Assembly (NCBI GenBank): GCA_023421075.1
Contig: JAEZUM010000046.1
Location: 43,732-107,731 of the forward strand
Source: Bacillota bacterium
Lineage (GTDB): Bacteria; Bacillota; Clostridia; Lachnospirales; Lachnospiraceae
DNA: 64,000 nt
Direction of reading: 5' to 3'
Shown: piece after piece, positions 9,067 to 18,663 of the stretch
Layout: every line of letters starts with the position of its first letter
Numbering within the stretch: the first letter of the stretch is position 1
Made by a program: the position numbers and the translations under genes
The notes under the pieces: generated by a model
The model's database searches: none
What the model saw: only the letters and a program-made list of their open reading frames with translations
What the model was told of the DNA's origin: nothing

Positions 9067-10410
9067 TCATTTTTTACGAAACCTGGATATAAAAAATCCA
9101 TCCGTATCATGAATGCCGGGTATCAATTGAAGATAACCCTGATCCGAAGTCTCGGTAAGCAGTTTCTCGGGCAGATATTCATTCAGACTCTCTGCCTCAA
9201 AATCATAATGCTCCAGGAACCAGTTGCGGTTATCGACATTCTCACCGTGATAAACCGTACAGGTACTAAAGATTAATCTACCGCCCTTTTTCACATATTT
9301 TGATACTTTATCCAAAATAATCCTTTGTAATTCTATCAGCTCTTTATGTTGATTTTGTGTCAACTTGTATTTTATATCCGACTTTTTACCTAAAACGCCT
9401 AAGCCGCTGCAGGGAAGATCCGCAATCACTACATCCGCAGCTCCTATGATATCCGGGTCCAATTCGGTAGCATCCCATACCTTTACGTCGATATTGGTAG
9501 CACCGAGACGTTTGATATTATCCGTAATCAGCTTTGCTTTATATTCCGTTAAATCCCTGGCCGATACTTTTCTTGCACTTTGAGCAGCATGCAGCGCTTT
9601 TCCTCCGGGTGCGGAACAGACATCAACAACAAAATCCGTTGGACCGATGTCCGCGACCTCGCACACCAACATTGAACTGACATCCTGTATCGTGAAGAGA
9701 CCTTCCCGGAACGTATCCAGTTTATCTAAATAATCGTAATCCTTGATTCTGAAGGCATAATCCAGATAGCCGCTGGCTTCTACCGTAACACCTTCCTCCT
9801 TGAGCTTTTTAACCAGCTCCTCCGGAGTTATTTTAGCCAGATTACAACGGATGGTCGTTTCCTTTTCATTCAGGGAGGCTGCCAGCATCCTTTCAACCAC
9901 CGGATCGGTGTATTGTCCTAACAACTCTTCCACCAGCCACTTAGGGGTAGAATATGCAACCACCAGGTAATCAATCGGCTGCTTCCCGGGATCCGGATAT
10001 TCGATATCCCTACCCGCTCTTGCGATGTTTCGAAGTACCGCATTCACAAAACCGGAAAGCTTGGTAAAGCTGCGTTTCTTCGCAAGCTTAACGGCTTCGT
10101 TACAGACTGCTGATACCGGTACCTGATCCATGAACATCAGCTGATATACGCTCATCCTGAGCAGATTACGAATAAAGGGCTTCATCTTTGTTACCGGTAA
10201 CGAGGCATGTTTATTAATAATGTAGTCTAGGGTCAGGTATCTCTTTACCGTTCCGTGAAAAATTCTTGTTATAAAGGCTCTTTCCTGCTTTTCTAACATC
10301 TGATGCTGTCGTAAGGTCTGATTGAGGATTGTATGACTATACTTGCCCTCCTCCAGAACCTCCAATAACATCGCTAGAACTATCTCTCTTGAACCCATCG
10401 GATCAGTCAC
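9067..10410 (-). CDS. rsmB: 16S rRNA m5C967 methyltransferase RsmB
   Basis: RsmB methylates C967 of 16S rRNA using SAM. A NusB-like RNA-binding domain occupies the N-terminal third and a Rossmann methyltransferase the rest, with the SAM loop DVCSAPGGKALHAA, the first cysteine motif DLPCSGLG and the catalytic STCTVYHGENVDN. The frame opens at TTG 10428, but the GTG at 10410 has GGAGG at 8 nt and is chosen. This start overlaps the 3' end of the upstream metalloprotease gene by 8 nt, which suggests coupled translation. Confidence 0.94.
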   Translation of the reverse strand: MTDPMGSREIVLAMLLEVLEEGKYSHTILNQTLRQHQMLEKQERAFITRIFHGTVKRYLTLDYIINKHASLPVTKMKPFIRNLLRMSVYQLMFMDQVPVSAVCNEAVKLAKKRSFTKLSGFVNAVLRNIARAGRDIEYPDPGKQPIDYLVVAYSTPKWLVEELLGQYTDPVVERMLAASLNEKETTIRCNLAKITPEELVKKLKEEGVTVEASGYLDYAFRIKDYDYLDKLDTFREGLFTIQDVSSMLVCEVADIGPTDFVVDVCSAPGGKALHAAQSARKVSARDLTEYKAKLITDNIKRLGATNIDVKVWDATELDPDIIGAADVVIADLPCSGLGVLGKKSDIKYKLTQNQHKELIELQRIILDKVSKYVKKGGRLIFSTCTVYHGENVDNRNWFLEHYDFEAESLNEYLPEKLLTETSDQGYLQLIPGIHDTDGFFISRFRKK

Positions 10411-11104
10411 GTCTTCTTCCTCCACCAAACAGAATGATCAATCGGAGCAGCTGTAAGATGGTTGCTGCCGCTGCCGCAACATAGGTAAGTGCAGCAGCAT
10501 CCAAAACTTTCTTGGATTGTCTTAGTTCATCCTCATATAGTATTCCGGTTTCACCCAGCCTTGCAATCGCACGCTTTGAAGCATTGAACTCTACCGGAAG
10601 TGTAATCAATTGAAACAGTAGGGCTAATGAGAATAATATAATTCCCAAATCAATCAGGGATTGAAAGCCACCGATAAATAAGCCGATCAAAATAAGTGGC
10701 CAGGCAGCCATGGAACCAAATCTTGCCACCGGTACCAATACTCCTCTGATTTTAAGCGGTGCATAGGAATTCTGGTGCTGAATTGCATGTCCGCACTCAT
10801 GGGCAGCGACTCCGATGGCAGCCAGGGAATTGGAATAATAGACTGAATCGGATAATCTTAATACCTTGTGTCTGGGATCATAATGATCGCTCAAATTGCC
10901 GGAGACCTGTTCGATCTGCACGTCATAGATCCCGGAGCTCTGCAGAAGCTTGGCCGCAGCCTGAGCACCCGTCAAACCGGACATACTTCTTACGGCGGAA
11001 TACTTCGCAAAGGTTGACTTGACCTTAGCAGAAGCCAGCATGGATATTACCACGCCGATGAGTACCAAAATATAAGTTGAATCAAAATAAGGGTAAAAAC
11101 CCAT
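10403..11104 (-). CDS. YugP-family membrane zinc metallopeptidase
   Basis: This is a membrane-embedded neutral zinc peptidase family (Bacillus YugP type) of unclear substrate. It has an N-terminal transmembrane helix and a zinc motif AAHECGHAIQHQ, where HECGH is the HExxH site. Two hydrophobic segments follow near residues 125-165 and a last one near the C-terminus, before the GGGRRRD end. A GGAGGTG site precedes the ATG. The gene sits between fmt and rsmB, a common clostridial order, but that does not reveal its substrate. Confidence 0.88.
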   Translation of the reverse strand: MGFYPYFDSTYILVLIGVVISMLASAKVKSTFAKYSAVRSMSGLTGAQAAAKLLQSSGIYDVQIEQVSGNLSDHYDPRHKVLRLSDSVYYSNSLAAIGVAAHECGHAIQHQNSYAPLKIRGVLVPVARFGSMAAWPLILIGLFIGGFQSLIDLGIILFSLALLFQLITLPVEFNASKRAIARLGETGILYEDELRQSKKVLDAAALTYVAAAAATILQLLRLIILFGGGRRRD

Positions 11105-11129
11105 AAAAACACCTCCTTATAAACAAACA

Positions 11130-11166
11130 AAGCAAAATTAGTGCCAGCAAATTACCCGGCACTAAT
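11130..11166 (-). terminator. Hairpin terminator or attenuator between fmt and yugP-like gene
   Basis: ATTAGTGCC and GGCACTAAT form a 9-bp stem with a 12-nt loop, followed on the minus strand by TTTTGCTTT. It would reduce read-through from def-fmt into the metallopeptidase-rsmB genes, although no clear promoter was found for the latter. Confidence 0.6.
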
Positions 11167-11195
11167 CAGGAAACCGGAAGAAGTACCTGAGTACA

Positions 11196-12134
11196 TCATC
11201 CTTGTCCAAGGATCGTTCCCAGCGTTAACGGATATCCACGCAAAAACAAATCCGTGGTCATCCTCTTCTTTCCCTCCAGCTGTAATTCTTTAATTACCAG
11301 TGCACCGTCACCGGTTGCAACAACGAAGGCTTCCTTACGTAACTCAATGATCTGACCGGGCTTTGCCGTATGATCAATACAAGGCTCTACACTTGCCTGC
11401 CATAGCTTCAGCGTCTTGCCGGACAGGGTAGTGTATGCACTCGGCCAGGGATTAAGTCCACGGATCAGCCGTTCCAGCTTTATGGCTGGCTGGTTAAAGT
11501 CTACCCGTCCCATCTCTTTACTAAGTACCTTCACATAAGTTGCCTTATCATTATCCTGTACCGTTCTTGCTGCAGTCCCTGCTTCCAGTTGTTCAAGAGC
11601 TTCTATTAATAAGTCTGCTCCAAGCTGTGCCATTTTATCAAAAAGGCTGCCGCCGGTTTCATTCTCTGCAATTGGCAGCTTCGCCTGCAGGATCATATCT
11701 CCTGTATCGATGCCCACGTCCATATGCATAATAGTAATACCGGTTTCACTCTCACCATCAATAATAGAGTATTGGATCGGTGCAGCGCCACGATATTTGG
11801 GCAAAAGGGAACCATGAACATTAATACAGCCATAAGGCGGTATATCAAGAAGTACTTTCGGCAGAATTTGTCCGAAAGCAGCAACCACGATGACCTCCGG
11901 TGCCAGTGTTCTCACCGTTTCAAGAAACTCCGGCTCCTTCGCCTTATTTGGTTGATACACCGGTATATCATTTTTAAGTGCAAGCTCCTTTACCGGCGAG
12001 ATGCTCAGCTCCTGAGCTCTGCCCTTCAGCTTATCCGGTTGAGTCACCACACCGATCAGTTCATGCTTAGAATTAATTAATTTATTTAGCGTAACTGCCG
12101 CAAAATCCGGCGTTCCCATGAATAAAACCTTCAT
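11196..12134 (-). CDS. fmt: Methionyl-tRNA formyltransferase
   Basis: Fmt formylates initiator Met-tRNA using 10-formyltetrahydrofolate. It begins MKVLFMGTPDFAA, carries the folate-enzyme motif NVHGSLLPKYRGAAPI with its conserved Asn and His, and ends in the OB-like tRNA-binding domain. The 312-residue length is normal. An AAAGGA site lies 9 nt before the ATG. It follows def by 38 nt; Fmt and Def act on the same N-terminal formyl group at the start and end of its life. Confidence 0.97.
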   Translation of the reverse strand: MKVLFMGTPDFAAVTLNKLINSKHELIGVVTQPDKLKGRAQELSISPVKELALKNDIPVYQPNKAKEPEFLETVRTLAPEVIVVAAFGQILPKVLLDIPPYGCINVHGSLLPKYRGAAPIQYSIIDGESETGITIMHMDVGIDTGDMILQAKLPIAENETGGSLFDKMAQLGADLLIEALEQLEAGTAARTVQDNDKATYVKVLSKEMGRVDFNQPAIKLERLIRGLNPWPSAYTTLSGKTLKLWQASVEPCIDHTAKPGQIIELRKEAFVVATGDGALVIKELQLEGKKRMTTDLFLRGYPLTLGTILGQG

Positions 12135-12172
12135 CCCGATCAGTCCTTTCCATAACGTTCCTTCGGTAAGTA

Positions 12173-12658
12173 TTATTGTACCTCTTCCGTTATAACAACA
12201 TCTCTCAGTTCACCGATGGTCTGATCTACATAAAGCTTACCATCCAGATGATCCAGTTCGTGACAGAAGGCTCTGGCAAGTAATCCGGTACCCTCAATCG
12301 TATACTCTTCCATTTTCTCGTTATATGCCTTCACCTTAACATATTCCGGTCTGCTTACGGTTCCTACCTTACCCGGTACACTCAAGCATCCTTCATCGCC
12401 GATCTGCTCCCCGTCACGTTCCACAATCACAGGATTGATTAAGATGATCGGCTCATTTCCTTCCTCGGAAACATCAATAACCACCAGTCGTTTTAAAATC
12501 CCTACCTGAGGAGCAGCAAGTCCGACACCATTTGCATCGTACATGGTATCCAGCATATCCTCAATTAAGGTAAGAAGCTTCTTGTCAACTGCCACTATTT
12601 CTTTTGCCACCTTATTCAGGACGGAATCTCCAACTTCTCTGATATTTCTGATTGCCAT
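12173..12658 (-). CDS. def: Peptide deformylase
   Basis: Def removes the formyl group from new proteins. The three motifs are complete: GVGLAAPQVG, EGCLSVP (metal Cys) and HELDHLDG (two metal His and the catalytic Glu). The frame has an ATG at 12667, but the GAGG site is nine bases from the ATG at 12658 and touches the earlier one, so MAIRNIR is taken as the start. The protein has 161 residues. Confidence 0.97.
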   Translation of the reverse strand: MAIRNIREVGDSVLNKVAKEIVAVDKKLLTLIEDMLDTMYDANGVGLAAPQVGILKRLVVIDVSEEGNEPIILINPVIVERDGEQIGDEGCLSVPGKVGTVSRPEYVKVKAYNEKMEEYTIEGTGLLARAFCHELDHLDGKLYVDQTIGELRDVVITEEVQ

Positions 12659-12746
12659 ATGCTTCATCCTCTCTATCGTTTCATTTCACAAAGTTTATTA
12701 TTGGTTGTATTGCCAATGTTTTGAAAACATCATAAGCAATTATAAT

Positions 12747-12776
12747 ATAATATCATATTTCAATCTGTTTTATCAA
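12747..12776 (-). promoter_or_regulatory. Possible promoter for def-fmt
   Basis: TTGATA (12771-12776) and TATTAT (12747-12752) are 18 bp apart on the minus strand, in an AT-rich gap of 174 nt between priA and def. This suggests that def-fmt can be transcribed apart from murE-priA. AT-rich sequence makes chance matches likely. Confidence 0.4.
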
Positions 12777-12832
12777 CAAAATATCTCTTAAGGTCATAAA
12801 TTATTCATAAAATTGATAATTATTAGGTTAAA

Positions 12833-15079
12833 TCAATAGCTACTCATCGGATCAAAATCAAATTGGAGATTACAGCCGGTAAACTGTTCGGAGTACGTAA
12901 AATACCCTTCCAGATAATTCTTCATCCGGATCAATTCCTCATAATCGCTGTATTTTAAGTAAATCACTCTTCGGAAGGTGTCGTTTACTCTCGCTATTGC
13001 CGCAGGAGCCGGTCCGATTACCGAAACACTCAGCTGCTCACGCTCCAGATATAGCTTTAACGCCTCTCCAAGCTGTGCCGCCGCCCGATCTGCTTTCTCC
13101 TCTTCCTTCGAAGTAATCAATGCCAACAACATATGAGCAACAGGGGGATATTGCAACAAACTGCGATAGAGGATCTCCTGTTCATAGAATGCCTCATAAT
13201 CCCCGGCAGCAGCTGCAACAATGCTATAGTGCTCCGGATGATAGGTCTGAATTACTACCTCTCCCGGAAGTACATCTCTTCCGGCTCTGCCTGCTGCCTG
13301 ACAGAGCAACTGAAAGGTTCTCTCACTTGCTCTGAAATCACCGGTATACAATGAGAGATCAGCTGCTATGATTCCCACCAAGGTAACTTTCGGAAAATCG
13401 TGCCCCTTTACGATCATCTGCGTCCCCACAAGAATGTCAGCCCGATGCTCGGAAAATGCGTTAAGAATTGCTTCATGACCACCCTTATTCTTCGTGGTGT
13501 CGGTATCCATACGAAGTACTCTGGCACCCGGAAATTCCTTTTTCACCAGTTCCTCCACCTTCTGTGTTCCGGTACCGAACGCAGCAATATACCTGGAATT
13601 ACAGGAGGGGCAATTACCCGGTTGTTTCTCGCTGTACCCGCAGTAATGGCATACCATATTTCCATTATTATGAGAGGTTAGAGAAACATCGCAATGTGGA
13701 CATTTCATCACATATCCGCAGCTGCGGCAGGATACAAAGCCGGCATAGCCACGGCGATTCAGAAACAGCATAATCTGTTCCTTCTTATTTAAACGATCCA
13801 GAATCAGTTCCTTCAGCTTCTCACTGAAAATGGATTTGTTCTTGTTCTTTAATTCTTCCCGAAGATCCGCAACCCAAACGACGGGCGGCTGTGCTTCCTT
13901 CGCTCTCTTTGTAAGCGTATAGCACTTCATGTCTCCCTTCTTCACCTGGAGAAAGGATTCGGTGGAGGGAGTGGCTGAACCAAGTACCACCGAGCTGCCG
14001 GTCAGTTCTGCTCTCTTCTTTGCAACAAGGATTGCATGGTATTTTGGAGTTGTCTCACTCTTATAGCTATTCTCATGCTCCTCATCGATTATAATGAGAC
14101 CAAGATTCCCAAAGGGCGTAAACAGCGCAGATCTAGGACCGATGATGATATCAATCTCCCCATTGCGGGCTCGTTGACTCTGGTCAAACCGTTCCCCCTG
14201 AGACATCTTAGAATTCATGATGGAGATTCGTTCCCCGAAGCGTCGGTAGAAACGCTGAACTGTCTGATAAGTAAGCGCTATCTCAGGTATCAGCAGGATG
14301 ACCTGCTTACCCTTACTGACAACATAGGCAATCATCTCCATATATACTTCTGTTTTACCGCTTCCGGTAACTCCATGAAGAAGATAGCTGTCTCGGACTC
14401 CATGATCATAATCGTGCATAAAATCCGTTACGATAACCTGCTGTTCCTCATTTAAGGTGACGGATTGATACTGATTATTTTGTATATTAATCGGATTACG
14501 ATAAACCTGTTCGGATACCAATCTGGTAACTCCCTGCTTCTCCAATCCAAGAATTGTTTCTCTGGATATTTTAAGCTTATTCAATGCAACCTCATAATCC
14601 AGAACCTTATCACGAAGCAAGGCTTCTAAGAGCCGTAACCTGGCTTTATTGTTTTTTCTCTGATATTCATAATACAACTGACTTGCCTGTTCGTGATCGA
14701 GAACCAGCTGTATGCTTCGTTGTTCCTTGATTTTCACCGCTTTCCGTACCGGAATGACCGTCTTTAAAGAATCATTCATCGTACCTCCAAAGGTTTCCTT
14801 GATCCAATAAGCAAGATAAATCAAGTGGCTATCAATCATCGGAGCATCGGCAACTACCCTCGATATCGGTTTGATCAGCTCCGCCTTTAGCTTTGGCTCC
14901 GAGGACAAATCCACAATGTAACCGTTAATCTGTCGGTTCCCCTTACCAAAGGGTACAACAACAAGGGAGCCGATGACAGCCAGCTCTGACAATTCCTCCG
15001 GGATGGCATATTGGTATGTCTTATCTAGGTTCTCATGGGAAATATCAATTATGATGTCAGCGTAGCTTTGATCAGACAT
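12833..15079 (-). CDS. priA: Replication restart helicase PriA
   Basis: PriA is the 3'-5' DNA helicase that rebuilds the replisome at stalled forks. The N-terminal DNA-binding domain is followed by Walker A GVTGSGKTEVY, Walker B IIIDEEHENSYK and a zinc-binding block of eight cysteines (CRSCGYVMKCPHC and CHYCGYSEKQPGNCPSC), then helicase motifs VGTQMIVKGHDFPKV and QAAGRAGR. The frame is open to 15148, but GGAGG stands five bases before the ATG at 15079, giving 748 residues. It lies 37 nt after murE. Confidence 0.96.
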   Translation of the reverse strand: MSDQSYADIIIDISHENLDKTYQYAIPEELSELAVIGSLVVVPFGKGNRQINGYIVDLSSEPKLKAELIKPISRVVADAPMIDSHLIYLAYWIKETFGGTMNDSLKTVIPVRKAVKIKEQRSIQLVLDHEQASQLYYEYQRKNNKARLRLLEALLRDKVLDYEVALNKLKISRETILGLEKQGVTRLVSEQVYRNPINIQNNQYQSVTLNEEQQVIVTDFMHDYDHGVRDSYLLHGVTGSGKTEVYMEMIAYVVSKGKQVILLIPEIALTYQTVQRFYRRFGERISIMNSKMSQGERFDQSQRARNGEIDIIIGPRSALFTPFGNLGLIIIDEEHENSYKSETTPKYHAILVAKKRAELTGSSVVLGSATPSTESFLQVKKGDMKCYTLTKRAKEAQPPVVWVADLREELKNKNKSIFSEKLKELILDRLNKKEQIMLFLNRRGYAGFVSCRSCGYVMKCPHCDVSLTSHNNGNMVCHYCGYSEKQPGNCPSCNSRYIAAFGTGTQKVEELVKKEFPGARVLRMDTDTTKNKGGHEAILNAFSEHRADILVGTQMIVKGHDFPKVTLVGIIAADLSLYTGDFRASERTFQLLCQAAGRAGRDVLPGEVVIQTYHPEHYSIVAAAAGDYEAFYEQEILYRSLLQYPPVAHMLLALITSKEEEKADRAAAQLGEALKLYLEREQLSVSVIGPAPAAIARVNDTFRRVIYLKYSDYEELIRMKNYLEGYFTYSEQFTGCNLQFDFDPMSSY

Positions 15080-15116
15080 AACGGCCTCCTTTGGTATCAA
15101 TTGTTGTGAATATCTT

Positions 15117-16589
15117 CTACAGGAGCGCTGACTTACTCTGTGCGGCAACCTCTCGAATCAGCTCACGGTCATCCATGTGGTATTTCACGCCTTTGATTTC
15201 CTGATAATCTTCATGCCCCTTACCGGCTACAACAATAACATCACCTTCCTCGGCATGATCGATACTATAGCGGATTGCTTCCTTACGGTCGATAATCTCC
15301 ACAAATTTACCGGGTCCTCTCTTCACACCCTCCAGAATATCATTCACGATATCCTGTGGTTCCTCAAAGCGTGGATTATCACTGGTTACAATCGTAAGGT
15401 CTGCCATATTGGAGGATACCTCACCCATCTCATAGCGCCTGCTTTTTGCCCTATTTCCACCACATCCAAAGACACAGACCAAGCGCTTCGGGTTATATTC
15501 CTTCAGAGTGGTCAAGAGACTCTCGAGACTCATGGCATTGTGAGCATAATCCAACATCACACTAAAATGCTTGGATACCGGAACAAGCTCAACTCTGCCT
15601 TTGACATAGACATTTCCCAGGGATTTCATAATTTCTTCATTGCTTACTCCGAAATGCCTGCAAAGAGAAATCGCACATAAGGAATTATATACATTAAATT
15701 TGCCTGGAATATTCATCTCCACATCAAGATTCATCAAGCCTTCCACGTGATAAGCAATTCCTAAGAAACCGGGTTTTTGCAACAGCTTGACATCGGTAGC
15801 ACGAATATCCGCCATCTCTGTGAAACCGAAGGTCTCCACCTCACAGGTATGGCCTTCCAGAATGTCAGATGCATGTTCATCATCGATATTGATTAAGCCC
15901 AATTTGCATTGCTTAAATAATTTACTCTTACTGGTCAGATAATCCTCAAAGTCCGTATGCTCCGCACCACCGATATGATCCTCACCAAGATTGGTGAATA
16001 TACCATAATCAAAGGTGAAGCCTGCAACCCGGTTTAGCTTCAAGCCCTGGGAGGATACCTCCATCACCACACACTCGCAACCGGCTTCCACCATCTGAGC
16101 GAAGGTCTGTTGCAGGGTATAGGATTCCGGTGTTGTATTACTGGCTGGTATCACGGTATCTCCTATTATTGTCTCGATGGTTCCGATTAATCCGACCTTC
16201 TTACCGGTATTCTCAAGAATCGATTTGATCATATAGGTCGTTGTTGTCTTGCCTTTCGTTCCGGTAATACCTATGGTTTTCAAATTCCTTGCAGGATGCC
16301 CAAAATATGCGGCAGACATAAAAGCAAGTGCTAGTCTGGTGTCCTTCACTCTTATCACGGTTATATTGGAAGGCAGATCAATATCTTTTTCTACAATAAT
16401 CGCCAGAGCTCCCTTCTCTGCAACCTCCTTTGCATATGCATGCCCATCCGATACCGCTCCCGTAATACATACAAACACACAATCCGCAGTTACCTTTCTC
16501 GAATCATAAACCAGCTCCTTGACAGAGCAGCGATCATCTCCCTGAATGCAGGTATATTCTAATTGAGCGATCATATCCTTCAAAATCAT
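15117..16589 (-). CDS. murE: UDP-MurNAc-L-Ala-D-Glu:meso-DAP ligase MurE
   Basis: MurE adds the third amino acid to the peptidoglycan stem peptide. The ATP loop is GTKGKTTTTYM, and the DNPR motif (in SDNPRFEEPQDI) marks meso-diaminopimelate specificity rather than lysine. Mur-ligase domains are in the usual order over 490 residues. GGAGG precedes the ATG. This copy lies outside the dcw cluster that begins at mraZ, next to priA-def-fmt; whether the dcw cluster carries another murE cannot be seen. Confidence 0.95.
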   Translation of the reverse strand: MILKDMIAQLEYTCIQGDDRCSVKELVYDSRKVTADCVFVCITGAVSDGHAYAKEVAEKGALAIIVEKDIDLPSNITVIRVKDTRLALAFMSAAYFGHPARNLKTIGITGTKGKTTTTYMIKSILENTGKKVGLIGTIETIIGDTVIPASNTTPESYTLQQTFAQMVEAGCECVVMEVSSQGLKLNRVAGFTFDYGIFTNLGEDHIGGAEHTDFEDYLTSKSKLFKQCKLGLINIDDEHASDILEGHTCEVETFGFTEMADIRATDVKLLQKPGFLGIAYHVEGLMNLDVEMNIPGKFNVYNSLCAISLCRHFGVSNEEIMKSLGNVYVKGRVELVPVSKHFSVMLDYAHNAMSLESLLTTLKEYNPKRLVCVFGCGGNRAKSRRYEMGEVSSNMADLTIVTSDNPRFEEPQDIVNDILEGVKRGPGKFVEIIDRKEAIRYSIDHAEEGDVIVVAGKGHEDYQEIKGVKYHMDDRELIREVAAQSKSALL

Positions 16590-16666
16590 AAGTAGTCCTC
16601 CTTCGATTACCGCTTGATATTTATATTATTTCCAATAATTGTAATTCTTTTATTCTACACAATATA

Positions 16667-16694
16667 ATTATAGGCGATTTATACTATTTGTAAA
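16667..16694 (-). promoter_or_regulatory. Predicted promoter of murE-priA
   Basis: TTTACA (16689-16694) and TATAAT (16667-16672) with a 16-bp spacer lie on the minus strand about 80 nt before the murE start, just after the terminator of the phzF-like gene. Confidence 0.6.
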
Positions 16695-16695
16695 G

Positions 16696-16731
16696 CAAAA
16701 AGATAGGATGAGGAGTAGCCATCCCCATCCT
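16696..16731 (-). terminator. Intrinsic terminator of the phzF-like gene
   Basis: On the minus strand AGGATGGGGA pairs with the CTCCTCATCCT arm (one wobble), followed by ATCTTTTTGC. It separates the PhzF-like gene from the murE promoter. Confidence 0.75.
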
Positions 16732-16778
16732 TACAATATATGTTATCCATGTGAATTTAACATAGTCTGTGGTGTCGT

Positions 16779-17555
16779 CTAGAGATAAATATCTCCGATC
16801 AGATGTGTTACTGCTTTCCCACTGATCTCAACACGATCCCCATTATCCTTACAGACTAACTCTCCACCTCTTTGGGAGCATTGCCTTGCTGACAGGCTCT
16901 TCTTTCCGAGACGTTCACTCCAGTAAGGGATCAAACTGGTATGAGAGGAACCGGTTACCGGATCTTCTACAATTCCTGCACCGGGAGCAAAAAAACGAGA
17001 CACAAAATCGCAGCTCTCCCCTGGTGCGGTTACAATAAATCCAAAATACTGATCAATCTTCATCAACATACCAAAATCCGGTTTCATCCCAATTAAGGTT
17101 TGCTCACTGTCAACTACCGCCAATAGATCCCTCGCACTTAGTGTCTCTGATACCTTCACACCCAATGCCGCCTCGAGAAGTTCCGGCTTTGAGCACGGAA
17201 CCGGTTTTCTGGCAGGAAAATCCATGGTAAAAAGCTCTCCCGTTCTGGTTACCGTTAATATTCCACTCATTGTATGAAATTGAACCATCTGCATCGAGGG
17301 TTCTATATAATTCATCAATACATAGGCACTGCCTAAGGTAGCGTGTCCACAGAGATCAATTTCCACCTCAGGAGTAAACCAACGAAGCTTATAGCCCTCT
17401 TCTATTTTCACCAGAAAAGCCGTCTCTGCCAGATTGTTCTCAAAGGCAATTTTCTGCATAAGCTCATCCTCCGGCCATTGATCCATAACACAGACTCCTG
17501 CCGGATTACCGCAAAAGTTCTTGTCTGTAAATACATCCACGACATAATATTTCAT
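16779..17555 (-). CDS. PhzF-family isomerase-like protein
   Basis: PhzF-fold proteins have two matching halves with an active-site glutamate and are named after the phenazine enzyme; most clostridial members have no known substrate. Visible features are the N-terminal VDVFTDKNFCGNPAGV, the catalytic-region NNLAETAFLV and the second-half DPVTGSSHTSL. The length of 258 residues fits. The gene has its own GGAGG site and terminator. No phenazine genes are nearby, so the name shows family only. Confidence 0.85.
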   Translation of the reverse strand: MKYYVVDVFTDKNFCGNPAGVCVMDQWPEDELMQKIAFENNLAETAFLVKIEEGYKLRWFTPEVEIDLCGHATLGSAYVLMNYIEPSMQMVQFHTMSGILTVTRTGELFTMDFPARKPVPCSKPELLEAALGVKVSETLSARDLLAVVDSEQTLIGMKPDFGMLMKIDQYFGFIVTAPGESCDFVSRFFAPGAGIVEDPVTGSSHTSLIPYWSERLGKKSLSARQCSQRGGELVCKDNGDRVEISGKAVTHLIGDIYL

Positions 17556-17637
17556 ATTCTCTAGCCCTCCCGACCAATTAACAATCTACTTATCTCCAGA
17601 TTAATGCGCATCTGAAGTCTGTACCGATGAGATCCAC

Positions 17638-18417
17638 TCAGACGATTTTCTTCGGGTCATAACAATAGCTTCTGACTCTTCCATATGTCACTTCGTTAAA
17701 ATGATATTTCTCCCCGCCTTCTTCAAAGCAAAACTCGACTTCTCTGCCTACCATCGTTCCTTTTATGATTTGTTGAGTTATAAATAACACATCCTCGATA
17801 TAACTGATTCCGAGAATATTCTTGGATTGATGAATATGTCCCGGATAGATGATCAGCTCCGGATATGGCCTGACAATCTCTAATAGACGTTCGATCTGCT
17901 TTTCATACTCTATTAATGTGCTGCTCTCCTCCAGCCACATCCAGTAAATACCGGCACCAATGGTATCACCGGTATAGATCAGTTGATTCTCACGGTCCAG
18001 AAGAACAACACTACCAAAGGTATGTCCCGGTACCAAAAGTACCTCAAGACATATTCCGCCAAGGTCGAATACTTGTCCCTCTGTTATATCCTTTATCGTT
18101 CTTAGGTCTACTCCCTTTTTATCTTCCTCAAGCATCCAAAGATCCTTATGCTGAAGATACATATCACATCCGGCAGCCATAAATTCATCTGCACCAATTC
18201 CGGCATGATCACCATGTCCATGGGTTAAAATCATCGATAAGGGTAATTCAGTGATCTCACGGGCTTTTTCATAGACCCCTGCCACCTCACAAAGTCCATC
18301 GATCATAACTGCAGCATGATCACCGCATACCAGATAAGCGTCCACTGGACTAAATTCATTCTTTTCATGGAATTGCCATACTCTGTCATTGATCCGAAAT
18401 ATCTCAAGTGTATTCAT
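17638..18417 (-). CDS. MBL-fold metallo-hydrolase
   Basis: This is a single-domain metallo-beta-lactamase-fold hydrolase with the metal motif LTHGHGDHAG (HxHxDH), a later GHTFGSVVLLD and a final PGHIHQ. Such proteins hydrolyse thioesters, lactones or phosphoesters; the substrate is not evident. The frame opens at 18456, but GAGG six bases before the ATG at 18417 decides the start, giving 259 residues. The gap to the phzF-like gene is 82 nt, so cotranscription is possible. Confidence 0.8.
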   Translation of the reverse strand: MNTLEIFRINDRVWQFHEKNEFSPVDAYLVCGDHAAVMIDGLCEVAGVYEKAREITELPLSMILTHGHGDHAGIGADEFMAAGCDMYLQHKDLWMLEEDKKGVDLRTIKDITEGQVFDLGGICLEVLLVPGHTFGSVVLLDRENQLIYTGDTIGAGIYWMWLEESSTLIEYEKQIERLLEIVRPYPELIIYPGHIHQSKNILGISYIEDVLFITQQIIKGTMVGREVEFCFEEGGEKYHFNEVTYGRVRSYCYDPKKIV

Positions 18418-18532
18418 ATTCTTCCTCATTTCTGCACTGCTTTTATTTATACACATCTCATGATCGTGTACACGCGGTATATTTTATTCAGGTTACCACC
18501 ATTTGTTAAAAATGTCCATAAAATTTACATTA

Positions 18533-18590
18533 CCCGGCATGAGACTTCATTACCATTCCTGCAGGTTCAATGGTACCGTCTCACACCGGG
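18533..18590. repeat. Long imperfect palindrome (nested inverted repeat)
   Basis: A 13-bp outer stem (18533-18545 with 18578-18590, two G-U pairs) encloses an inner ACCATT/AATGGT stem and a central CCTGCAGG palindrome. No T-run follows on either strand. It lies between the stop of the large secreted protein and the MBL gene start. It could be a processing or attenuation structure or a small dispersed repeat. Confidence 0.6.
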
Positions 18591-18663
18591 CTTAAAGTAA
18601 AAAAATTATAAGATCACTGATGATTTACTTAAGAAATCATGACCGGGCAGGCTTCATAATTGA

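Noticed and set aside
15177..15680. Plus-strand frame of 167 codons
   Set aside because: It is the shadow of murE on the opposite strand, with no supporting signal.
16779..17555. Phenazine biosynthesis enzyme
   Set aside because: PhzF-fold proteins are widespread and no other phz gene is in the window, so the name reflects only the fold.
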